64,000 bases of DNA, taken from the NCBI RefSeq assembly GCF_020297485.1, contig NZ_JAIWZC010000001.1:2418001-2482000 (forward strand), read 5' to 3'. Position 1 is the stretch's first letter; each line of letters opens with the position of its first letter. The notes beneath the pieces are model-generated. The model worked only from the letters and a program-made list of their open reading frames with translations. It had not been told where the DNA came from and did no database searches. This stretch comes from Enterocloster clostridioformis (GTDB lineage Bacteria > Bacillota > Clostridia > Lachnospirales > Lachnospiraceae). Below are positions 20,653 to 28,819 of the stretch, one piece after another. The position numbers were made by a program, and so were the translations under genes.

Positions 20653-21156
20653 TTAATAACTGCGCAGCTTATCTTCATCCTCTTCCGTGGTCTTATCAAT
20701 GGATCGAATCTCCACATCATATCCAAAACGGTCATCCACCTTTACATAGACCTTATCCCCTGCCTTGCGGCCCCTTATGGCCTTTCCCAGAGGCGAGTCA
20801 ATACTGATTAATCCCTGAAGTGAATTACCTCTGACAGTGGTTACAAGTTTATACCGTTCCGTCTCATCATCATCGGGAATATAGACCTCTACCGTATCTC
20901 CCAGGCCAACTTCCCCCTCCCTGGAGTTATCAGATATAATTCTGGCGGTTTTTATCATTTTCTCCAGATAACGAATCCTGCTCTCATTCCTGTTCTTATC
21001 CTGCTTGGCTGCCTTATATTCAAAATTCTCACTTAAATCCCCATGGGCCCTGGCTTCCTTCACCGCCTCCAGAGCTTCCTTGCGGACCACTAATTTACGG
21101 TATTCTATTTCTTCCTGCATTTTCTTTATATCACTGGCTGTCAGATTATCATACAT
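20653..21156 (-). CDS. greA: Transcription elongation factor GreA
   Basis: A 167-residue GreA/GreB protein. The N-terminal coiled coil (about 5-80) carries the conserved ARAHGDLSENFEYKAAKQ-type segment whose acidic tip enters the RNA polymerase secondary channel; the C-terminal FKBP-like domain includes ISIDSPLGKAIRGRKAGD. It stimulates transcript cleavage by backtracked polymerase. The start ATG 21156 has AGGGAAC upstream. Sixty bases separate it from the transglutaminase gene in front, so co-transcription is possible; its own terminator follows. Confidence 0.95.
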   Translation of the reverse strand: MYDNLTASDIKKMQEEIEYRKLVVRKEALEAVKEARAHGDLSENFEYKAAKQDKNRNESRIRYLEKMIKTARIISDNSREGEVGLGDTVEVYIPDDDETERYKLVTTVRGNSLQGLISIDSPLGKAIRGRKAGDKVYVKVDDRFGYDVEIRSIDKTTEEDEDKLRSY

Positions 21157-21215
21157 TATATTGTTCCCTGTCCTTTCTTTTCCCGAATTCCCGTCTGTGC
21201 CTTCATACAGCCGTT

Positions 21216-22286
21216 CTACGGATATATCCGAAGCTGTCCGCCGGCACTTAAGTCATACACTTTTCCGGGAGCCAGATTTCCATAATCCACATGGGCAATA
21301 TATGGATTGGCCTTATTATAGTAAGCGGCAAAAATACGCTCTACGTCCTGATTTGCCGTGGTCTTAAAACACCGGTCCGCCAGGGTCTGAGGCATCAGAC
21401 CGGTCACGGACAGATCCACCTTATACCAGCTGCCTCCCGCTTCCACGTAAACAAACATATGGTCCTTATCATTGTCATCCGGTGCACAGAAGCAATTAAG
21501 GCCCATGGCCCTGGTTAACATCTGATATGCCACGGAAATGCCCTCGCAGACCGCTTTATGATTTACCAGGCAGCCATAGGCAGTAAATGAGGGATCCCCA
21601 GAGGTATCCTCTCCGTTAACGAACCTGGAATACAATCCCTTATCATAAGTACAGCTGGAAGCAATGAAAAGAGCCGCATGCTTTGCCCGTTCCAGTTCGC
21701 TGGCGTCCCTCCAACGGTAACTGTTCAGATAATCCCGGACCACCAGGGCCAGGGCATTGCGCTGCTGCTTGTAGGTATCGCTTCCCACATTGTCCTGATA
21801 CAGAGCCACCTGGCCAAGCACCAGAAGGCTGTCGCCATCCACAGCCATTTCCCCGGTTCCTATCTGATCGCTTTCTCCGTACAATGCCTTGCACAGGTCG
21901 TCGGAAAGCCCAAAATAATTATACAGCCCATAATTATAATCCTGACGCAGGCGTCTTTCCATCACCGGTTCACCTTTTGCATTCCATCCCATGATTACAT
22001 CCACATACTGAAGCCCGGCCTGGTCCATATAATCCTTCAGGGGGTAGTTGGCATCATAGGACGCTTCCCATCCTCCAACCGTCCACGCCCCGTCCGCTCC
22101 CACCTGGGACCAGGCTCCCGCATAGACAGTAGCGGATAATAAAAGGGCTGCCGCAGATGCCGCTGCCAGCAACCTTACCACGGACCGGCCTATGTTTGAT
22201 TGTTTCATATCGGATTGCTTCATATCCGATTGCTTCATATCCGATTGCTTCATGTCTGTCTCTCCCCCGCCGAATCGTCCTACCAT
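21216..22286 (-). CDS. Secreted transglutaminase-like (cysteine protease fold) protein
   Basis: A 356-residue exported protein. After a short basic start it has four DMKQS pentapeptides, then a signal-type hydrophobic segment (LLAAASAAALLLSATVYA, about 40-58). The transglutaminase core has the expected triad C247 (KAVCEGIS), H276 (DKDHMFVY) and D291 (WYKVDLS). Such domains act as peptidases or peptidoglycan-linked hydrolases/cross-linkers; the substrate is not known. The start is uncertain: ATG 22286 (GCAGGAG upstream) and ATG 22253 (CGGGGGAG upstream) both have good ribosome sites, and each repeat adds another in-frame Met. It precedes greA on the same strand. Confidence 0.8.
   Translation of the reverse strand: MVGRFGGGETDMKQSDMKQSDMKQSDMKQSNIGRSVVRLLAAASAAALLLSATVYAGAWSQVGADGAWTVGGWEASYDANYPLKDYMDQAGLQYVDVIMGWNAKGEPVMERRLRQDYNYGLYNYFGLSDDLCKALYGESDQIGTGEMAVDGDSLLVLGQVALYQDNVGSDTYKQQRNALALVVRDYLNSYRWRDASELERAKHAALFIASSCTYDKGLYSRFVNGEDTSGDPSFTAYGCLVNHKAVCEGISVAYQMLTRAMGLNCFCAPDDNDKDHMFVYVEAGGSWYKVDLSVTGLMPQTLADRCFKTTANQDVERIFAAYYNKANPYIAHVDYGNLAPGKVYDLSAGGQLRIYP
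22197..22256 (-). repeat. 15-bp tandem repeat at the 5' end of the transglutaminase-like gene
   Basis: Four 15-bp units encode DMKQS four times in front of the signal peptide. The period is a multiple of three, so slippage changes length without breaking the frame and adds or removes possible start codons. Confidence 0.85.
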
Positions 22287-22377
22287 AATCCTGTCTCCTG
22301 CTTTTATAAATTGTTTATTTTCCCTTTAGTTTCTTTATTGATTCTTTAGCGTGTGCTCAAACTTTGGCCATATTTTC

Positions 22378-22423
22378 CCTGTATAGTAATACTTGTAAGG
22401 CGATAGACCTTTTACTATACAGG
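22378..22423 (+). promoter_or_regulatory. Long hairpin/inverted repeat in the sod leader
   Basis: CCTGTATAGTAA (22378-22389) and TTACTATACAGG (22412-22423) are perfect 12-base inverted arms, nearly extended on both sides by TTTTC and GAAAA. The 22-base centre has a smaller AAGG/CCTT pairing. It is the first of three consecutive hairpins before the SOD gene and may equally be a DNA operator. Confidence 0.6.
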
Positions 22424-22444
22424 AAAACACTTTTTCATACCTAT

Positions 22445-22470
22445 GACCGGCAGCTCCCCTTCTGCCGGTC
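22445..22470 (+). promoter_or_regulatory. Second hairpin of the sod leader
   Basis: GACCGGCAG (22445-22453) and CTGCCGGTC (22462-22470) form a perfect nine-base GC-rich stem with an eight-base loop. No U-run follows. Confidence 0.6.
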
Positions 22471-22485
22471 CCCTCCAAATGAAAG

Positions 22486-22519
22486 ATAAGTTTACCGATT
22501 CAGGTAAACTTATTTTTTT
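22486..22519 (+). terminator. Leader terminator upstream of the superoxide dismutase gene
   Basis: ATAAGTTTACC (22486-22496) and GGTAAACTTAT (22503-22513) form an 11-base perfect stem closed by a six-base loop and followed by seven T. It ends 44 bases before the SOD start, and no plus-strand gene lies upstream, so it ends either a leader transcript or a small RNA. Confidence 0.8.
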
Positions 22520-22563
22520 ATGCGCATATGCTATATAAAAATCATTTTTACAGGAGACACCAT

Positions 22564-23073
22564 ATGACCAACCAATCCGTCACTCCTGCTGACATCTTTG
22601 CCGATTTGCTGCGCTTTCGGGCCCCTGCCGCCATTGCCTGGGTCAGAGGCGGAAGTGCCGCGCCCAACCTAAGCGGCCTGGTAAAATTCTACCAGACTCC
22701 TTACGGTGGCGTACTGGTGGAAGCCGAAATCTTCAATCTGCCAAACAAACAGGCACCCGGCTCCACAGACTTTTATGCTATGCACATCCACCAGAACGGT
22801 GACTGTTCTGATGACTTCGCCAAAACAGGGGACCACTACAATCCATCCGGCAAGCCTCATCCGGACCATGCAGGCGACCTGCTTCCCCTTCTTGGAAACG
22901 AAGGTTATGCCTGGCTTTCCTTCTATGACAAGCGCTTCTCCACAGACGACATTATCGGCAGATCTGTAGTCATTCACAGCCATGCCGACGACTTTACATC
23001 CCAACCCGCCGGAAACTCCGGAACAAAAATCGGATGCGGTGTCATTGAAAAAGCGGATTATCTAAAAGTATAG
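22564..23073 (+). CDS. Cu/Zn-type superoxide dismutase family protein
   Basis: A 169-residue protein of the SodC family without signal peptide, so probably cytosolic. The metal site is complete: HIH (Cu ligands), the bridging His in GDHYNP, further His in HPDHAGD with its Asp (Zn), and the fourth Cu His in VIHSHADD. The disulfide pair is present (GDCSDDF and IGCGVI). The active-site Arg of classical enzymes (before the second Cys) appears as Lys in TKIGCG, so activity may be reduced. It would convert superoxide to peroxide and oxygen. ATG 22564 was chosen for the AGGAG site eight bases upstream, instead of an upstream in-frame ATG at 22528. A three-hairpin leader with a terminator precedes it. 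Confidence 0.88.
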   Translation: MTNQSVTPADIFADLLRFRAPAAIAWVRGGSAAPNLSGLVKFYQTPYGGVLVEAEIFNLPNKQAPGSTDFYAMHIHQNGDCSDDFAKTGDHYNPSGKPHPDHAGDLLPLLGNEGYAWLSFYDKRFSTDDIIGRSVVIHSHADDFTSQPAGNSGTKIGCGVIEKADYLKV

Positions 23074-23169
23074 CACAATGGCAGGAAAATATCATCCCTA
23101 CAGTTTTCACAAAAATACCCAGGAAATGCAGCAGAACAAATTACAGACAGAAAGTACCGGATACCGCCA

Positions 23170-24171
23170 TTAATACGTGCGGAATCCGGCACCTTCCATA
23201 ATATCCAGATCCCGGAACACAGCTGCCGCCGCTGCCTCGTATTCTTCCAATCTCTGTGATTTCTTTATTCTCTTAATGTATTTCCCATTGTCGGAAAAAA
23301 TCTGAATCATACAGGTCCACAGCTCCTTCATCTTAAACAGGACATTTCTGTCCCCGGACATGATTGTCCGGTAGCCTTCGTATATCATCTGGTGGAATTG
23401 CCTTAAGGTTTCTTTGCCGGTTCCCGCCCCACCGGAATCTGCCCCTGCCGCAATTCTGTCCAGCAGTCCGGGATTGGATATGATTCCACGACCCAGCATG
23501 ACTCTATCCAATTCCGGATAATCTCCGCATAATGTCTCGTAGCCAGATACAGTAAATATATCCCCATTATAACACACCGGAGCCCGGCTGCCGTCAAACC
23601 CGCTGCCAAATGCCGGCATGTTCGGGGTGTTTTTATAGTAATCCGTGCGGACTCTGGGATGGAGAATTAATTCCTTCAGCGGATAGCGGTTGTAGATTTC
23701 TAAAAGGCCCGTGAATTCATCCGGCGATACCAACCCCAGCCTCGTTTTAACAGACAGTTCCATACCCATCCCTTCCATCTTCCCGCATACCTCGTCCAGA
23801 AACCGGTCCAGGCTGTCCGGCAGCCCCAGGAAACCGGCTCCTTTATACTTGGACACCACGGTACCGGATGGGCAGCCCAGATTCAGGTTTATCTCAGAAT
23901 ATCCGTATTCCTGTAATTCCTTTGCCGTTCGTATAAAATCCTCTGCCTGGTTTGTGAGTATCTGAGGGACTACGTACATGCCCTGGTTGTGTTCTGGCAG
24001 AATGTCGTTTAACTCCCGGAAGCTTAGACTGCTGTTGGCCTTTGGGGACAGGAAGGGAGTGAAGTACTTGTCCATGGGATGATAGCAGGCGTGGTACGCG
24101 TTGCGGTATATATAGCCGGTGAGGCCCTCCATGGGCGCCATGTAATATTTCATTTTCATATCAGATATCAC
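23170..24171 (-). CDS. tRNA-dihydrouridine synthase family protein
   Basis: A 333-residue FMN-dependent Dus enzyme that reduces uridine in the tRNA D-loop. Visible motifs are APMEGLTGYIYRNA at the start, INLNLGCPSGTVVSKYKGAG with the catalytic Cys, VKTRLGL, ILHPRVRTDYY, YNGDIF and MLGRGIISNPGLL. The start is GTG 24171, which overlaps the stop of the upstream 1078-residue gene (GTGA), with GAGG nearby; ATG 24159 is an alternative. This overlap implies translational coupling to the HD-GHKL ATPase. Which Dus subfamily and which uridine cannot be told. Confidence 0.9.
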   Translation of the reverse strand: MISDMKMKYYMAPMEGLTGYIYRNAYHACYHPMDKYFTPFLSPKANSSLSFRELNDILPEHNQGMYVVPQILTNQAEDFIRTAKELQEYGYSEINLNLGCPSGTVVSKYKGAGFLGLPDSLDRFLDEVCGKMEGMGMELSVKTRLGLVSPDEFTGLLEIYNRYPLKELILHPRVRTDYYKNTPNMPAFGSGFDGSRAPVCYNGDIFTVSGYETLCGDYPELDRVMLGRGIISNPGLLDRIAAGADSGGAGTGKETLRQFHQMIYEGYRTIMSGDRNVLFKMKELWTCMIQIFSDNGKYIKRIKKSQRLEEYEAAAAAVFRDLDIMEGAGFRTY

Positions 24172-27100
24172 TCAATCCTCAAAAAATCACTGCCCTTTAA
24201 GTCAATATCATTGGGCACCCTCACCTTACACCTTGATATCATCCTTAAATTCTGTAATATTTTATTGATTTCTGCTGTCATTATATCCCCATCCTCCTCC
24301 CGCAGGCATTTAATAATTGCATTCAGACTTCCCCTGTAACTCCTTTCTAATTCTATGGCATTATCTGTCAGCCATCGTGAAAATGGATGGCTGGCATTGA
24401 TTATATTTCGGCCTATGCTGTTTTCTTCCGTCAAAATGCGGCTGTCCGCCTCATCTGATTCCGCAAATAACAGAGGAGGAAATACAAGTTCGCTTTCCGT
24501 GAATCCATCTTCCCTCAACCCTATGGCGTACAAAGACATACTGCATCCGTTACTGCTCATTTTACACTTCAGTCTGCAATTCTTTTGGACCAATGCCCGA
24601 ACTATGTTTTCATCCGGTCTGTTTTCAATTTCAAAAGAATTACTGTGAGACAGTGAACCTGTGTTTAAGCATATGCCATTATCTTCATCGTTCTCCTTAA
24701 GCATGGTCTTTAATTTTTCAATTGTCAGATTTATCCCGCACAGATAAACCGATTCCGCCGCCTTGGAAAACTCAGCATTATTCAATAATATCAAATACTC
24801 ACTTAAAGGACAGTTATCATAATATCCTATCTGTCCATAATCCAGTTCTGTTCCCGGAAGCCGGCGTTCCAATACAGACAGGTATCCCATGGTCTCCACG
24901 GAAAAGTGCTTAACACGTTCCCTGCTCATATTCAACATCGGTTTAAACCTTCCCTGTAAAAGTACGATTGTATAATTAACCCATTGTCTCAACCAGCTGT
25001 AGTCTGACCAATTCCAGTTAACTTTAATTCCGTTATAGGCTGTGACGGACACCCCGTTTATGCCCCTTTCCCTGCCCTCCATATAGTGATACATATATTT
25101 TTCAGCTAACCTTTTCAGCTGAGGATTTCTCTCCAGGGGAACCGAAATGTTTACTGTGCTGCGATTTGAAAGTTCTGTCCTCTCTAACCCATTATATATC
25201 TCCAGCCCTCTGTTTACTATTTCCTCCAGTTCATCTGATGCAACATCCCCGTCATTGCCGTTCAATTCCTGCAGCAGCTGTTCTTTGCTGTATTTCTTCG
25301 TCTGAAGCATTTCTCCGCATTGTCTGTGGATATGGCTTATATCTTTATATTTCTGAAACATTTCTTTTACAACTGACTCAAGGCCGCCTACATTCAAGCC
25401 GCTGTCACTGACACCATCCCAGTGCATTTCATATGACATAAGTATATGCAGCATTTTATTCTCAAAACTTATCTCCTGGTTCAGAGAACGTCCCACCCGG
25501 ATATCTCCTATCCTGAAATCCAGGTCATGCGCAAGCTCTCCATCAACCGTAATCAGAAAGGTGCCGCCCCTTATAGAAGGAACAGGTACATAGTCCTGAA
25601 TATTCCTGCATTCCAGGACAATTTCCGGCCTTTTAACCCAGCATATCTCTTTGAAACTCCGGCTTATATAATCTATCTCCTCATCTGTAAACGGAATCCG
25701 AATCACCTGGTTTGCTTTTATGTCCTCAATCAGTTCCTCCGCCATAGGAAAATAAATCGTCTCATAGCTGTCCTTATACACAATGGGCACGTCCGGGAAA
25801 AGCACATAATCCTTCACGATGTTCTTTACGCTGCCGCTATTCCCGTGACGAAATAAATTCATCCTAACCGCAATGGATGTTCCCGGTGTCTGACGGAACG
25901 GCTCCCGCCCGGATTCATCCATGGATGGCATCATTTCCCCGGTATCTCCATTTTCCTCATCTGCAAGGCTATAATACCCGCTGGTGCCAATCATACCGAA
26001 ACGGATTCCGTGGCCCTCCTTATAGTGTCTTGTGCTTACCTCTATCCTGTCTCCGCATAAGAAACACGACAGGATTCCGATACCAAACTGGCTGATTGGT
26101 TTATAGTCATAGTAATCCTTATTTCTGTAATACCCCTGATAAAATTCAGGAGATGTATAGTAAGAGCGGCCAACCTTTAAAAAATAATCCAGAATTATCT
26201 TCTCAGTCATACCAATCCCATTATCGTCCACCCTCAGCCAATCATTCCCATCCGGATCCATCCATGTGGTAATTACAACAGACGGCTTTTCCTTCATCCA
26301 ACTGTCAAAACCGTAATTCCTGTCAAGCATTCTGCGGGTACCAATGGCATCCAGAGAATTCTGCAGCAATTCACGGATAAACACCGCTGAATGGGTATAT
26401 AAATCATTTCCCACCAAAAGCTCAAGAACCCGCTCAGAATCCATGGTTAAGTGGTATTCCCCGGTCCGATATCCATTACTCTCAATTCCGCTTCTGTCAA
26501 TCTGGATTGGCAGGGCAAGGTTTCTCCATCTGTCAGAGCAGTTATTGCTTATTACCTCGGAACAATTCCTCAGCTCTAAATCTATATAGTCCAGGAACAT
26601 ATGAATAAAGTGTTCTGTCTGCATGCTGTTGCTCACGGCTCTAAACGCAAGGGCGTCCCTGCTAGCCTGTTTGGGATACCTGAATCCCAGTGACGACTGA
26701 TGCTTCCTCCACTCAATTACAGACTGACGGTCCTGGGCATCTTCGATTTTCTGGTATTCATATAGAATTTCCGGACTTCTGGTCACGTCGAAATCCAATA
26801 TGTCCCCCAACCGCAGCAACACGGCACAGAAGCAGTAATCAATCTCGTTGAAATTGTCGTATGGTATTTCTTTTACCCTTTCGATATTCTCTCCATGGCT
26901 TTGGCATACTTTAATCAGCCTGTCCCTGCGGACATTGGAAACATCCAGGGAGTCTTTCAGAATCTTTGCAATTCTCTCATGGTGAATGCTCCTGAAAAAA
27001 TCAACCTGAATCTTTGCCGGTATTTCCCCCTCATTTTCAAACATTAGGACATCCGCAGACGGATGCTGTTCCAAATACCGTTTGAATCGGATACTGTTTA

Positions 27101-27404
27101 ATTCCGACTGTTTTTCCTGTTTTGAGTAACACATGCCTATATCATGATAACATGCCGCCAATAAGAGAAGTTCGGTTTCCCCTTCAGTTAACTTCCCGAT
27201 TCCCTCTTCTCCCAGTAAATTTTCTATTGCGTGTATAACGTTGACAACATGTACTTCGTCATGCAGGGTATAGGTGGGAAATGTATCCCGTACTGTTTTT
27301 AACATGGTAATCGCCGCGTCGCATAAGGATTCCATGGCATGCTGATTCTTTACGCTTATATTTCCTTCCAGTTTCTTCCATAATAAAGTATCTTTATATT
27401 TCAT
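24168..27404 (-). CDS. HD-domain plus Hsp90-like (GHKL) ATPase protein
   Basis: A 1078-residue cytosolic protein of unknown function. Residues about 20-240 look like an HD phosphohydrolase fold: H48-D49, H87-D88 in CYHDIGM, HHER near 140, and LRLGDILDFD. A GHKL ATP-binding domain follows: N-box ELLQNSLDAIG near 342-352, G1 VDDNGIGM near 391-398, and FGIGILSCF near 438-446, as in Hsp90/MutL/MORC proteins. The remaining 600 residues show no recognised domain. The region is AT-richer than the neighbouring housekeeping genes. The gene overlaps the Dus gene by four bases. Similar HD-ATPase proteins are poorly described; a stress, RNA-related or defence role is only a guess. Confidence 0.85.
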   Translation of the reverse strand: MKYKDTLLWKKLEGNISVKNQHAMESLCDAAITMLKTVRDTFPTYTLHDEVHVVNVIHAIENLLGEEGIGKLTEGETELLLLAACYHDIGMCYSKQEKQSELNSIRFKRYLEQHPSADVLMFENEGEIPAKIQVDFFRSIHHERIAKILKDSLDVSNVRRDRLIKVCQSHGENIERVKEIPYDNFNEIDYCFCAVLLRLGDILDFDVTRSPEILYEYQKIEDAQDRQSVIEWRKHQSSLGFRYPKQASRDALAFRAVSNSMQTEHFIHMFLDYIDLELRNCSEVISNNCSDRWRNLALPIQIDRSGIESNGYRTGEYHLTMDSERVLELLVGNDLYTHSAVFIRELLQNSLDAIGTRRMLDRNYGFDSWMKEKPSVVITTWMDPDGNDWLRVDDNGIGMTEKIILDYFLKVGRSYYTSPEFYQGYYRNKDYYDYKPISQFGIGILSCFLCGDRIEVSTRHYKEGHGIRFGMIGTSGYYSLADEENGDTGEMMPSMDESGREPFRQTPGTSIAVRMNLFRHGNSGSVKNIVKDYVLFPDVPIVYKDSYETIYFPMAEELIEDIKANQVIRIPFTDEEIDYISRSFKEICWVKRPEIVLECRNIQDYVPVPSIRGGTFLITVDGELAHDLDFRIGDIRVGRSLNQEISFENKMLHILMSYEMHWDGVSDSGLNVGGLESVVKEMFQKYKDISHIHRQCGEMLQTKKYSKEQLLQELNGNDGDVASDELEEIVNRGLEIYNGLERTELSNRSTVNISVPLERNPQLKRLAEKYMYHYMEGRERGINGVSVTAYNGIKVNWNWSDYSWLRQWVNYTIVLLQGRFKPMLNMSRERVKHFSVETMGYLSVLERRLPGTELDYGQIGYYDNCPLSEYLILLNNAEFSKAAESVYLCGINLTIEKLKTMLKENDEDNGICLNTGSLSHSNSFEIENRPDENIVRALVQKNCRLKCKMSSNGCSMSLYAIGLREDGFTESELVFPPLLFAESDEADSRILTEENSIGRNIINASHPFSRWLTDNAIELERSYRGSLNAIIKCLREEDGDIMTAEINKILQNLRMISRCKVRVPNDIDLKGSDFLRIE

Positions 27405-27781
27405 CTGACAATCCCCGATTTCCGTTTTACCGTATTTGGTTAATCCTGGTTATATTATACTATAAAATATTATCCGCGTATATTGGTGATTTGCGTAAAC
27501 CAGCAGCAGACCGGAAACGCAAACCGAAAGCAGCCAGATGGAGACAAATAACCAACAGTCAGCCTAAGTTACTCCTCTTCAAAAGGAAAATAGAATCCCC
27601 AGGGAGCTGCAACTCCCTGGGGATTCGTCTGTGCACCATTGAAACACATTCGCTTTTCTCTGCTAATATTATATTACGTCATATAATCATAAATGTCAAT
27701 AAGATAACTTACATCAATTTTTCTGTTCCAACCACAGAAAATTCTTTTTCCTTATTAAACCAACTATTTACAAGGAGGTTC
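27405..27781. other. Intergenic region without a credible gene
   Basis: This 377-base gap holds an AT-rich stretch upstream of the HD-GHKL gene with TATAGT/TATAAT-like -10 elements near 27452-27462 on the minus strand, the strong terminator at 27584-27626, and a second short hairpin near 27719-27741 (TTTTCTGT with ACAGAAAA). I see no coding sequence. Confidence 0.6.
27584..27626 (-). terminator. Terminator downstream of the GGGtGRT gene
   Basis: A 14-base perfect stem (27593-27606 with 27613-27626, GAATCCCCAGGGAG) is followed on the minus strand by TATTTTCCTTTT. It is the first strong terminator past the GGGtGRT stop, 155 bases away. Confidence 0.8.
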
Positions 27782-28792
27782 CTAGAATTTCCCAGCCTTC
27801 GCCGCTTCCTCGATGCTAACCGCAATCGCCACTGTCATACCAACCATTGGGTTATTACCAGCGCCGATAAGCCCCATCATCTCAACATGTGCAGGTACGG
27901 AAGAAGAACCCGCGAACTGAGCGTCAGAATGCATACGTCCCATGGTATCGGTCATGCCGTAGGAAGCAGGACCAGCTGCCATGTTGTCCGGATGCAGAGT
28001 ACGGCCTGTACCACCGCCGGATGCAACGGAGAAGTACTTCTTGCCCTTCTCTACGCATTCCTTCTTATAGGTTCCCGCAACCGGGTGCTGGAATCTGGTT
28101 GGATTGGTGGAGTTACCGGTAATGGAAACATCAACGCCTTCCTTCCACATGATAGCAACGCCTTCTGTTACGTCATTAGCGCCGTAGCAGTTAACCTTTG
28201 CGCGAAGTCCCTCGGAGTAAGACTTTCTCCACAGCTCTTTAACCTCGCCTGTATAGTAATCCATCTCTGTCTCCACATAAGTAAATCCGTTGATTCTGGA
28301 GATAATCTGTGCAGCATCCTTTCCTAAACCGTTCAGGATAACGCGCAGTGGTTTCTGGCGAACCTTGTTTGCCTTCTCAGCGATACCGATAGCGCCCTCA
28401 GCGGCGGCAAAGGACTCATGGCCTGCCAGGAAGCAGAAACAGTCAGTCTCTTCTTCCAAAAGCATCTTGCCCAGGTTGCCGTGTCCTAAACCAACCTTAC
28501 GCTGGTCAGCAACAGAACCCGGAATACAGAATGACTGAAGGCCCTCGCCGATAGCTGCAGCTGCATCAGCTGCCCTTCTGCAATCCTTTTTAATAGCAAT
28601 AGCAGCACCTACTATGTATGCCCAACAGGCGTTCTCAAAACAGATTGGCTGGATTTTCTTAACCTGATCATAAATGTCCAGGCCTGCATCTTTCGTAATC
28701 TTCTCAGCTTCTTCAATGGAAGCAATGCCATAGCTGTTTAATACAGAATTGATTTTGTCAATTCTTCTCTCATATGATTCAAATAATGCCAT
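27782..28792 (-). CDS. GGGtGRT family protein (function unknown)
   Basis: A 336-residue protein with the name-giving GGGTGRTLHPDN motif about 60 residues before the C-terminus, plus conserved Gly-rich and Cys-containing segments (LGHGNLGKMLLEEETDCFCFLAGHESFAAAEG and PICFENACWAY in pieces). The family is known only by this motif and is common in anaerobic Firmicutes. A GGAGG site precedes ATG 28792. The gene lies 27 bases after an NifU-like scaffold gene, and this pairing recurs in anaerobes, which suggests a joint function in metal-sulfur cluster chemistry; that function is inferred. No signal peptide or membrane segment is seen. Confidence 0.9.
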   Translation of the reverse strand: MALFESYERRIDKINSVLNSYGIASIEEAEKITKDAGLDIYDQVKKIQPICFENACWAYIVGAAIAIKKDCRRAADAAAAIGEGLQSFCIPGSVADQRKVGLGHGNLGKMLLEEETDCFCFLAGHESFAAAEGAIGIAEKANKVRQKPLRVILNGLGKDAAQIISRINGFTYVETEMDYYTGEVKELWRKSYSEGLRAKVNCYGANDVTEGVAIMWKEGVDVSITGNSTNPTRFQHPVAGTYKKECVEKGKKYFSVASGGGTGRTLHPDNMAAGPASYGMTDTMGRMHSDAQFAGSSSVPAHVEMMGLIGAGNNPMVGMTVAIAVSIEEAAKAGKF

Positions 28793-28819
28793 CTTCTTAT
28801 TCCTCCTATTCGGTCTTCA

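Noticed and set aside
27719..27741. Second hairpin TTTTCTGT/ACAGAAAA near the GGGtGRT gene
   Set aside because: On the minus strand no T-run follows, and there is no plus-strand gene that it could terminate.
27491..28327. A 278-codon plus-strand open frame
   Set aside because: It is antisense to the GGGtGRT gene for most of its length and spans a terminator; the minus-strand gene is clearly conserved.
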